Shown here in pieces: positions 1-5,376 of a stretch of DNA of 6,984 bases. The DNA lies in the NCBI GenBank assembly GCA_029865675.1, contig JARXAU010000118.1:1-6984 (forward strand), read 5' to 3'. Within the stretch, counting starts at the first letter, position 1; the number at the start of each line of letters is the position of its first letter. A program made the translations under genes and the position numbers. Source of the stretch: Rhodoferax sp. (GTDB lineage: Bacteria > Pseudomonadota > Gammaproteobacteria > Burkholderiales > Burkholderiaceae_C). Under the pieces are notes generated by a model that saw nothing but the letters and a program-made list of their open reading frames with translations, searched no databases and was not told where the DNA came from.

Positions 1-128
1 TGGACTTAAGCCGCTGGGTGGGCAAGGTGGTTGACGACGGGCTGACGCGCGACCAAGCCTTGGCCGAACTGCGCGGCCGCGCCGTCCCTTGGCAGCCGGA
101 ACCCAGCGCCAAGGACAGCGACGCATGA
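1..128 (+). CDS. Probable type II antitoxin, C-terminal end only (cut by window edge)
   Basis: An open frame enters from the left edge (first complete codon at base 3) and stops at TGA 126-128. Only 41 residues are visible: a predicted helical stretch containing LTRDQALAELRG, then a tail rich in Pro, Glu, Asp and Ser. Its stop codon overlaps the ATG of the following PIN toxin gene by four bases (ATGA). This is the usual layout of a vapB-type antitoxin gene translationally coupled to its toxin. The DNA-binding domain would lie upstream of the window, so the family (AbrB, RHH, Phd or other) cannot be told. The antitoxin role is inferred from position and tail composition, not from a recognised domain. 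Its promoter and operator are also outside the window. Confidence 0.6.
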   Translation, partial: DLSRWVGKVVDDGLTRDQALAELRGRAVPWQPEPSAKDSDA

Positions 129-526
129 AGACGGCGGTCGATTCCAGCGTGCTGTTTGACATCGTCAAAGGCGCGCCCGGCGCAGGTGCCGCCCAAAAGG
201 CCTTGGAAGCTGCGCTCTCGCAGGGGAGCGCTTGCGTGTGCGCGGTGGTAGTCGCGGATCTGGGGCGCTACTTTGCCAACGAGCAAGACCTGCGGGATTT
301 TTTGTCCGACTGCCAGATTGACCATGACCCCATAAGTATGGAAACCGCGCTGGAGGCCGCACGCATCATGCGCGGCTATGCCCGCAACAAAGGACCGCGC
401 GAACGCGTGGAGCCCGATTTTTTGATTGGCGCCCACGCCATGCGCCAGGCCGACGCCTTGCTTACCTGTGATGCGGGGTTTTACAGCCACTACTTTGACG
501 GCTTGAAGGTCCAGACCCCGGATTGA
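125..526 (+). CDS. vapC: VapC-type PIN-domain ribonuclease toxin
   Basis: A 133-residue protein with the full layout of a PIN-domain RNase, the toxin half of VapBC modules. Family members cut RNA, often tRNA or rRNA, with Mg2+ or Mn2+ held by a cluster of acidic residues. The candidates are visible: Asp6 in AVDSSVLFD, Asp45 in VVVADLGRYF, Asp98 in EPDFLIGAHA and Asp116 in LLTCDAGFY. The second position is often Glu in VapC proteins and is Asp here, which should still bind metal. The ending YFDGLKVQTP is typical of the family. I chose the ATG at 125 because it overlaps the stop of the upstream antitoxin gene and puts the first strand at residues 2-6. An earlier in-frame start at 89 would add 12 residues lying within the antitoxin coding region. 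The length is normal for VapC. No frameshift or missing catalytic residue is seen, so it is probably active. The RNA target cannot be read from the sequence. Confidence 0.9.
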   Translation: MKTAVDSSVLFDIVKGAPGAGAAQKALEAALSQGSACVCAVVVADLGRYFANEQDLRDFLSDCQIDHDPISMETALEAARIMRGYARNKGPRERVEPDFLIGAHAMRQADALLTCDAGFYSHYFDGLKVQTPD

Positions 527-600
527 ACTGGGGCCAGGACGAGGTGCTTACACCTGTCAGGCCGTTAACGGTGGACACCTGAAATTGCTTGTTGCGTGCC

Positions 601-624
601 TACAATGCTATTGATATCAATAGC
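601..624 (+). promoter_or_regulatory. Candidate promoter -10 and palindromic operator of the second toxin-antitoxin module
   Basis: The -10-like hexamer TACAAT (601-606) is followed directly by the perfect 18-bp palindrome GCTATTGATATCAATAGC (607-624), 14 bases before the antitoxin start codon. RHH antitoxins bind such palindromes as dimers and repress their own operon. A site over the -10 or transcription start would do this. No good -35 box sits at the right distance from TACAAT (TTGCTT at 585-590 is only 10 bases away). The true -10 could instead lie inside the palindrome, for example TATCAA at 615-620. The palindrome is observed; the operator role is inferred. From memory, similar AT-rich inverted sequences recur between genes in Comamonadaceae, so it might instead be a dispersed repeat. 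Confidence 0.5.
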
Positions 625-638
625 TAGCGTTCACCACT

Positions 639-914
639 ATGACCACCCAAATCCTCATACGTCTCCCCACCGAAGTTGCACGGCGTTTTCGTGACGCTAT
701 CCCCGCACGCCAGCGCAGCGAGTTTGTTCGCAAGCTGCTTGAGCAAAACCTCCCGAATATGGATGAGCACGTGCACGAACTCGCCCTCCAGGCGCAGGCG
801 TTTGACAGTGCCAACCCCGAAGAAGCGAACGAACTGGAATCAACCCTGATGGACGGGCTCGATGCCAACGAGATTTTTGACACCGCCAAGCTTTCCGCGC
901 TATGCCAAAAATAA
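639..914 (+). CDS. Ribbon-helix-helix antitoxin paired with a MazF/PemK toxin
   Basis: A 91-residue acidic protein. Residues 5-10 (ILIRLP) form the beta strand of a ribbon-helix-helix DNA-binding domain. Helix A covers about 11-20 and helix B about 24-37, with the typical RSEFVRKLLEQ run at 26-36. This fold dimerises and binds palindromic operators. Residues from about 40 onward are rich in Glu, Asp and Ala and probably form the extended segment that wraps the toxin and blocks its RNA site. The frame overlaps the toxin gene by 13 bases, which supports translational coupling. There is no clear Shine-Dalgarno sequence before the ATG, so initiation may be weak or the leader very short. Family knowledge predicts that the protein, alone or with toxin, represses from the palindrome just upstream. 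E. coli MazE uses an AbrB-type fold, so the symbol mazE is not applied. Confidence 0.85.
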   Translation: MTTQILIRLPTEVARRFRDAIPARQRSEFVRKLLEQNLPNMDEHVHELALQAQAFDSANPEEANELESTLMDGLDANEIFDTAKLSALCQK

Positions 915-1240
915 CGCCGGCCATTGCGCGGGGCGACGTGTTTTGGGCGCGACTGGACCCAACCGTCGGATCTGAAATTCAAAAAATCCGCCCGGTGGTC
1001 GTCCTCTCAATCAACCCGCTCAACAAGGCGCGAAAAACAGTCGTCGTAGTCCCCCTCTCAACCTCAGCACCAGCCATCGAATATTTAAATGTCGGATTGA
1101 AAGGTGGATCGGTCGCCCGGTGCGAACACGTCCGCTCTATCGACAAAACCCGGCTTGCGGACAAAATGGGTTCTATATCAGAGACAGATATGGGAAAGAT
1201 CGAAGAGGGAATATCGCGAATTATTGGATTGAACCGATAG
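902..1240 (+). CDS. mazF: MazF/PemK-family endoribonuclease toxin
   Basis: A 112-residue protein of usual MazF length. MazF toxins are sequence-specific, ribosome-independent mRNA interferases. Conserved blocks appear in order: RGDVFWARLDP at 10-20, GSEIQKIRPVVVLS at 23-36 with the family's Glu25 and Arg30-Pro31, VVVVPLSTS at 47-55, and CEHVRSIDKTRL at 74-85, the strand and loop before the C-terminal helix. Residues 94-108 form the final amphipathic helix. The start lies inside the end of the antitoxin gene with no strong ribosome-binding site, so the toxin probably depends on coupled translation, which keeps antitoxin in excess. No truncation or missing core residue is seen, so activity is likely. 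Cleavage specificity cannot be predicted from the sequence. Confidence 0.92.
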   Translation: MPKITPAIARGDVFWARLDPTVGSEIQKIRPVVVLSINPLNKARKTVVVVPLSTSAPAIEYLNVGLKGGSVARCEHVRSIDKTRLADKMGSISETDMGKIEEGISRIIGLNR

Positions 1241-1335
1241 CCGCGTATCCCTGAGTGTGCGCTGACTGTCCAAGACCGGTATTCCTGCAAACTCGTCCGG
1301 GCAAACCGCACCGCCCATCGGCTAATGTGTGGCCC

Positions 1336-1692
1336 ATGCCTCAACGCGCCAAACCCTCCAAACCCTCCAAACCCTCCGGCCACCACCATGTGTATGCAGT
1401 CGAACTATCGAAAGACGTGTTGCTGGAGCCCAAATTTGTGCGCTGCAACCCTGACTATGTCCAAGGCAAGCCCTGCGTCTATGTGGGCATGACCGGGCTG
1501 GACCCCGACATTCGCTTTGACAAACACAAAGCGGGCATACAGGCCAACGCCTATGTGCAGCGCTTCGGCCTGCGCCTGTTGCCCGATTTGTACGAGGCCT
1601 ACAACCCCATGCCCTACCAATCCGCCGTGGATATGGAAATTGAACTGGGCATAGGCTTGAGCGAGGCGGGGTTTGGGGTTTGGCAGGCTTAA
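1336..1692 (+). CDS. Small stand-alone GIY-YIG-fold protein (putative nuclease-like), function unknown
   Basis: A 118-residue protein. After a basic, proline-rich head (residues 1-18, with three Lys-Pro-Ser units and HHH), VYAVEL at 19-24 occupies the GIY position and CVYVGMTGLDPDIRFDKHKAG (47-67) the YIG position. Arg60 fits the catalytic Arg of the fold, and Glu101 or Glu103 in VDMEIELGIGL could be the metal-binding Glu. GIY-YIG proteins include homing endonucleases, UvrC, SLX1 and many small uncharacterised proteins. No partner domain is present here, so whether this one cuts DNA is open. I chose the ATG at 1336 because the GIY block then starts about 20 residues in. An in-frame start at 1255 would add 27 low-complexity residues. 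No clear ribosome-binding site precedes either start. The gene begins 95 bases after mazF on the same strand and could be read from the same transcript. GIY-YIG fold likely, biological role unknown. Confidence 0.75.
   Translation: MPQRAKPSKPSKPSGHHHVYAVELSKDVLLEPKFVRCNPDYVQGKPCVYVGMTGLDPDIRFDKHKAGIQANAYVQRFGLRLLPDLYEAYNPMPYQSAVDMEIELGIGLSEAGFGVWQA
1351..1377 (+). repeat. Three perfect tandem copies of a 9-bp unit inside the GIY-YIG gene
   Basis: The unit AAACCCTCC occurs three times head to tail with no mismatch. In the coding frame each copy contributes one Lys-Pro-Ser triplet (residues 6-14). Because the unit is a multiple of three, slippage would change the number of KPS triplets without breaking the frame. 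Confidence 0.85.
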
Positions 1693-2046
1693 GGGGTTTG
1701 TTTGTAGCGGCTTTCAGATCGGGAAACCTCGGACCAACCGGCTCAACTTACGGATGAATTCTTAGGCCTGTTTTCGAGCCCTTAGCAGTCATTCAGTCCG
1801 GTTTCTTGGATGCCTCCTATGCAGCGGGAGCGGTCGAACGTTCTCGTTCTTTGTGCTTACGCTGTTTGTCAAAGACCAGCCCTTCGATTACGACCAGCAA
1901 AGGGTACTTGTCGGAGGGCAGTTCAGTCGACATCTGGACCAGTGAGGTTTTTTGGCCATCGAGCCTAAGAAAAGGTCAATCAACCCCTTCATCTTCGAAG
2001 ACCTGCCACCAGACTCTCATCCGTAAGAAGTCAAAAATTCGCCCCT
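1693..2046. other. 354-base stretch between the convergent GIY-YIG and histidine kinase genes, no intact gene
   Basis: The GIY-YIG gene and the histidine kinase gene converge on this stretch. No strong terminator hairpin with a T-run is visible in it. Plus-strand frames across it read as low-complexity or unlikely protein. The only structure found is a possible broken minus-strand frame in its right half, listed separately. Bases 1693-1816 show nothing recognisable. Confidence 0.6.
1817..2020 (-). pseudogene. Possible remnant of a decayed gene, interrupted by an in-frame TGA
   Basis: In one minus-strand frame a peptide starts MRVWWQVFEDEGVD, meets a TGA at 1978-1976, and continues in the same frame with FLRLDGQKTSLVQ and then MSTELPSDKYPLLVVIEGLV. 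It ends in a charged tail (KQRKHKERER) at a TAG. The part after the TGA could also be read as a 38-residue ORF from an ATG at 1933. Composition is protein-like, with a hydrophobic core strand and a basic C-terminus, which is why the frame was noted. I do not recognise the family. The frame continues upstream as an alternative frame beneath the 3' end of the kinase gene, where it cannot be original coding sequence of both. A chance open frame is a real alternative. Confidence 0.25.
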
Positions 2047-3339
2047 TCAGTCCATCGGCCAATCAACTCGCACGATGGTCCGTGTGCCATCTGCCGAGCG
2101 GTGGAAGGCAACGCTGCCACCAAGTCGCGACGCCACTCGCTGCACAATCGAAAGACCCAAACCCAGACCTGGATGCCTGCGGCTTGCATCACCACGCGCG
2201 AAGGCTTGCAGCATGGCTTGCTGGCTATCGGGTGCGATGCCAGTGCCGCCGTCTTCAACCTCGATATATGCTCTAGGCTCAGTGGTACCCACAGTCAACC
2301 GCACGGGCGGCTGGCCGTGAATGAAGGCGTTGTCAAGCAGGTTACCTATCACGCGTTCGATCAGTACCAAGCTGAGGTTAGGCACCAAGAGCGTCGGCGG
2401 GGCGTGTACGGACAGTTCGCTCGCGGCGCGCTGCTGCTGGTCCACCAAGCCACGTGCCACGGCGGCCACGTCCACGGTCTCGTTGAGAGGCGTTTCGCCG
2501 CTTCGAACATGGTCGAGAAAAATTCCAACGAGCCGATCCGCTTGCAGCGCGTTGCGCACAATGGCCTCGCGCCTGTGTGCAATACCATCGCCATCCGGCA
2601 ACAGCTCAGCCGCCATGCGGATTCGTCCGAGTGGACTGCGAAGATCGTGCGAAACGCCCGCGAGCAGTAACGCTCGCTCGCGCTCTTGTTGATCAAGCGT
2701 TTGGCGCATCGCCCGCCAGGCTTCATCGATCGCTTGGACTTCACTGCTGGCATTGGGCAGCGGACCGCCAGATGCGTCATTGGCCGCAATGCGTGTGCGA
2801 AGCGCTTCGAGAGGCAGTGCCAGGCGATGCGCAATCAGCGCACTGGCAACGACTGCCAGAGCGAAGAGCAACAGCGTCGCAATCAAGAGGCGCTCACGCA
2901 AGTTCTCCTCGACAATATCGCTTTCGAAGCTTACCCAGCGAGTTGAACCGTCGTCGACCTTCAGCGCCAACCAAAGCATGGGGATGGCCCCTGGCGCGTT
3001 GCGTTCGCGACCAAAGACCACATCGGCCACCGGCAGTCCGGCTTCTACCAGGGTCTCATGCATGACTGCCCGACGGGGTGTCAACGATGCGATCCCGATC
3101 ACAGCTTCGGGTCGCTGGTCCGAAGTGAGCAGTAGCCCGGGTGCAAGCTGACGCACCTGTTCGATCGGTGCGCCACGAGCCACAAGCAGCAATGACGGTG
3201 CCCAGCGCGAGGTGACAAGTTGCGCCACGGTGCGGTTTCGATCAACGTAAAACACCATGGCGAGGATCGCGGTCAGCACAATGGCCAAGGCGACCTGCGC
3301 CACGAGCAGGCGTGCGAATAGGCTGCGAATGCGGGCCAT
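2047..3339 (-). CDS. EnvZ-like membrane sensor histidine kinase
   Basis: A 430-residue inner-membrane sensor that autophosphorylates on His and passes the phosphate to the neighbouring response regulator. Order of parts: TM1 about 10-32, periplasmic sensor about 33-150, TM2 about 152-170, HAMP about 171-222, dimerisation/phosphoacceptor domain, then the HATPase catalytic domain. The H-box GVSHDLRSPLGRIR at 228-241, with His231 as phosphoacceptor, is very close to that of EnvZ. The N-box is NLLDNAFIHG (333-342), the G1 box EDGGTGI (362-368) and the G2 box GLGLGLSIV (391-399). All catalytic motifs are intact. The ATG lies 12 bases after the response regulator stop on the same strand, so the two form an operon with the kinase second. 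The periplasmic part has no domain I recognise, so the signal is unknown. EnvZ proper senses osmolarity, but resemblance in the kinase core does not prove the same input. Confidence 0.93.
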   Translation of the reverse strand: MARIRSLFARLLVAQVALAIVLTAILAMVFYVDRNRTVAQLVTSRWAPSLLLVARGAPIEQVRQLAPGLLLTSDQRPEAVIGIASLTPRRAVMHETLVEAGLPVADVVFGRERNAPGAIPMLWLALKVDDGSTRWVSFESDIVEENLRERLLIATLLLFALAVVASALIAHRLALPLEALRTRIAANDASGGPLPNASSEVQAIDEAWRAMRQTLDQQERERALLLAGVSHDLRSPLGRIRMAAELLPDGDGIAHRREAIVRNALQADRLVGIFLDHVRSGETPLNETVDVAAVARGLVDQQQRAASELSVHAPPTLLVPNLSLVLIERVIGNLLDNAFIHGQPPVRLTVGTTEPRAYIEVEDGGTGIAPDSQQAMLQAFARGDASRRHPGLGLGLSIVQRVASRLGGSVAFHRSADGTRTIVRVDWPMD

Positions 3340-3351
3340 CGGGCGAATGCT

Positions 3352-4068
3352 CTATCTCACTTGGGTGCCGCCGCCCCGCGGTACGAAGACATAGCCTTCG
3401 CCTCGCACGGTGTCGATCCACTCGGCACCGGGGCTGGCTTCACGCAGCTTGCGCCTAAGGCGCGCAATCTGCACGTCCACCGTGCGCTCCTGCGGCAGGT
3501 AGCCGCCTGCTTGAACCTCCTCGGAAAGCGCCTCCCGTGTCAGTGGAGTGCCAGGCTGTTTGGCCAGAGCAACAAGCAATTTGAATTCGACGCTAGTGAG
3601 CGGTAATAGACCGCCGATGGAGGAGACCTCTCGCTTGAGTACATCTATAGATAGCCCTGTAAAGCGCAGCACTGCATTGTTTCCGCGGTTCGGTGCTGCG
3701 CGTCGCAGCAGTGCACGCACGCGGGCCACCAATTCGCGCGGTTCAAACGGTTTGGCCAAGTAGTCGTCAGCGCCAATCTCCAGGCCGAGCACACGATCCA
3801 TCGGGTCGCCGCGCGCGGTGAGCATCACCAGACCTAGCGCGGGATAAGCCGTGCGCCAGCGTCGCGCAAGGTCAAAACCGTTGCCGTCTGGCAACATCGC
3901 ATCGAGAAGGACGACATCCGGTCGACGTGCCGTCACGGCTCTCTCGCCGTCGCCTGCGGTCAGCACGGTGAAAGTAGACCAGCCCTCCCTTTCCAGCAAC
4001 TCCACCAGCATGGAGGACAGCTCGGCATCGTCGTCCACAATCAGTATCAGCGGTTGCATTAGTGACAT
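3352..4068 (-). CDS. OmpR-family response regulator (receiver plus winged helix)
   Basis: A 238-residue cytoplasmic DNA-binding regulator, partner of the downstream kinase. The receiver domain covers about 6-120 with acidic pocket Asp12/Asp13, phosphoacceptor Asp56 in LLDAMLPDGNG, switch Thr84 and Lys106 in AKPF. These positions are those of E. coli OmpR shifted by one. The winged-helix effector domain covers about 140-235: PLTSVEFKLLVALA, the recognition-helix region ERTVDVQIARLRRKLRE, and the wing DTVRGEGYVFVPR. Both halves resemble OmpR closely, matching the EnvZ-like kinase. Start choice is uncertain. The ATG at 4068 has AGGGG only two bases ahead, the ATG at 4059 has it 11 bases ahead, and a TTG at 4107 would add 13 residues. 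The gene is transcribed divergently from the desaturase gene, whose promoter region it faces. No clear OmpR-type tandem site was found there. Confidence 0.93.
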   Translation of the reverse strand: MSLMQPLILIVDDDAELSSMLVELLEREGWSTFTVLTAGDGERAVTARRPDVVLLDAMLPDGNGFDLARRWRTAYPALGLVMLTARGDPMDRVLGLEIGADDYLAKPFEPRELVARVRALLRRAAPNRGNNAVLRFTGLSIDVLKREVSSIGGLLPLTSVEFKLLVALAKQPGTPLTREALSEEVQAGGYLPQERTVDVQIARLRRKLREASPGAEWIDTVRGEGYVFVPRGGGTQVR

Positions 4069-4162
4069 AGCCCCTAGTTTATGGGGATGATTCAGCCCAA
4101 AAGCCAATGTGACAGCACTGTAGCAATTCGTCGTGTTTTGTTAGCGCACGCAGCTGCCAAGC

Positions 4163-4192
4163 TTGGTTCAATACTCACACACTCTTTATAAC
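4163..4192 (+). promoter_or_regulatory. Candidate promoter for the sterol desaturase-family gene
   Basis: In the divergent intergenic region a -35-like TTGGTT (4163-4168) and a -10-like TATAAC (4187-4192, five of six matches to consensus) are separated by 18 bases. Transcription would start near 4200, giving a leader of about 75 bases. The -35 match is weak (three of six), which would fit a promoter needing an activator. No Shine-Dalgarno sequence precedes the ATG at 4276, only an A-run. No convincing promoter was found in the other direction for the response regulator. Confidence 0.3.
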
Positions 4193-4275
4193 CTTCTGCC
4201 GTCTTTACCTGATCCACCAAGCTCAAGTTTCGATCATCGGCGCTAACTCATGGCCATACAGCCACTATTTAAAAA

Positions 4276-5160
4276 ATGTCCCAAATCGTTTGGATTCAAA
4301 TTATCGTAACTGTCACCATTCTTTGTATTGCATTGGCAGAAGCGTTGGTGCTGCAACACCGCAAACCCGGTTCGTTTGACTGGTCAGAGGCTTGGCTATC
4401 AGTGGCCGATATGGCAGGGCGTCGATTGCTGGCCCTTTTACCGATTGGCATCGCGACCCCAGTTTTTTCTTGGGTCTGGACGCACAGACTATTCACCATC
4501 GAGCTGAGCAGCTTCGCCGCTTTCATGTTGCTGTTTCTTGGGCTTGAGTTTTTCTACTATTGGTATCACCGTGCCTCTCACCGTATCCGGTTTTTTTGGG
4601 CAACGCATGCGGTGCACCATTCTCCAAATCAACTGACACTATCAACCTCTTTTCGACTGGGCTGGACGAACAAGCTCACTGGAACAACTTTGTTTTACAC
4701 GCCATTGGTGTATTTGGGCTTCGATCCAAAGGTGGTTCTTACTGCTCTTTCTCTCAATCTTTTATACCAGTTCTGGTTGCACACGACATTAATCCCTAAG
4801 TTGGGCTGGCTGGAATGGATACTAAACACACCTTCCGCACATCGGGTGCACCACGCATCCAACCTTGACTATCTGGATGCCAATTACGGCGGTGTACTTA
4901 TCATTTTTGATCGTTTGTTTGGGACCTATCGCCCCGAGCGGGTCGAAGAACCCTGCATTTATGGCCTGGTAAAACCCATGCGAACTCGAAACGTGTTGAC
5001 CATGGAGTTCTCACAATGGGTTGACCTGTATCGTGATATGCGTCAAGCACCGAATCTTTTGTCTGCGTTGGCTTTGCTAGTCAAGCCACCAGGATGGTCT
5101 CTAACCGGAAAGAGCCTCACTACAGAGGCTTTGCGCACCCAGCAGTCTAAGGCTGGATAG
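4276..5160 (+). CDS. Fatty acid hydroxylase / sterol desaturase-family membrane di-iron enzyme
   Basis: A 294-residue integral membrane protein. The superfamily uses a di-iron centre held by histidines and O2 to hydroxylate or desaturate lipids such as fatty acids, sterols, hopanoids or carotenoids. The His signature is complete: HRASH at 98-102 (HxxxH), HAVHH at 111-115 (HxxHH), His169, and HRVHH at 189-193 (HxxHH), followed by the typical NLDYLDANYGG and IIFDRLFGTY. Hydrophobic segments lie at about 4-26, 50-68, 80-97 and 136-172. Length is normal for bacterial members. The substrate cannot be told, since sequence in this family does not map simply to it. GC is lower than in the flanking genes (several 60-base lines counted at 42-55%, against about 60% in the kinase and htpG), which may mean later acquisition. 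It is divergent from the response regulator gene and is followed after 216 bases by the EF-hand gene. Confidence 0.9.
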   Translation: MSQIVWIQIIVTVTILCIALAEALVLQHRKPGSFDWSEAWLSVADMAGRRLLALLPIGIATPVFSWVWTHRLFTIELSSFAAFMLLFLGLEFFYYWYHRASHRIRFFWATHAVHHSPNQLTLSTSFRLGWTNKLTGTTLFYTPLVYLGFDPKVVLTALSLNLLYQFWLHTTLIPKLGWLEWILNTPSAHRVHHASNLDYLDANYGGVLIIFDRLFGTYRPERVEEPCIYGLVKPMRTRNVLTMEFSQWVDLYRDMRQAPNLLSALALLVKPPGWSLTGKSLTTEALRTQQSKAG

Positions 5161-5239
5161 CATGACACTAGAACAATTGTGATGGCACTGGTTGGTTTCA
5201 GTTCCTCTAACTTACGGTGCTCCTCACAGGTAAATCAGT

Positions 5240-5356
5240 ATGCGCGAGATTTTGATGAAACCTAAGGCAATGCTGAGTGTGTCTCTGAGGATGTGCAGCG
5301 CCTTGAGGCTTAAAGGTCAGTGGCAACGCCGCGTTGTACAGCAGCTTTTGCCATGA
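5240..5356 (+). CDS. Possible small ORF upstream of the EF-hand gene (weak)
   Basis: An ATG-started frame of 38 codons lies between the desaturase and EF-hand genes. Its stop overlaps an upstream in-frame ATG of the EF-hand gene (5353) as ATGA. An AGG lies about nine bases before its own ATG. The peptide is basic and ends GQWQRRVVQQLLP. I recognise no family. It could be a leader peptide coupled to the EF-hand gene if that gene starts at 5353, or simply a chance frame. I regard chance as more likely. Confidence 0.15.
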   Translation: MREILMKPKAMLSVSLRMCSALRLKGQWQRRVVQQLLP

Positions 5357-5376
5357 CGACATCTAAGAGCTTGACC

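Noticed and set aside
572..606. TGGACA as a -35 box with TACAAT as -10
   Set aside because: The spacing is 23 bases, too long for a normal sigma-70 promoter.
617..982. 121-codon minus-strand frame across the RHH antitoxin gene
   Set aside because: Antisense to a clear antitoxin/toxin pair; Ser- and Arg-rich low-complexity peptide with no domain.
1351..1377. Tandem repeat as a possible CRISPR or minisatellite array
   Set aside because: Only three 9-bp units without spacers, lying in frame in a coding region.
979..1389. 136-codon minus-strand frame opposite mazF, with a Gly-Phe repeat
   Set aside because: The GFGG repeat is only the antisense reading of the 9-bp tandem repeat in the GIY-YIG gene, and mazF on the other strand is clearly the real gene.
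1806..2276. 156-codon plus-strand frame spanning the gap and the kinase 3' end
   Set aside because: More than half is antisense to the kinase; composition is unlike a folded protein and there is no ribosome-binding site or domain.
2101..2670. 189-codon plus-strand open frame inside the histidine kinase gene
   Set aside because: It is antisense to the catalytic region of an intact kinase with all motifs present. Its peptide shows no domain, and high-GC coding DNA commonly gives such shadow frames.
2361..2834. 157-codon minus-strand frame overlapping the kinase gene in another frame
   Set aside because: Same strand as the kinase but out of frame, rich in Cys, Trp and Arg, with no recognisable domain.
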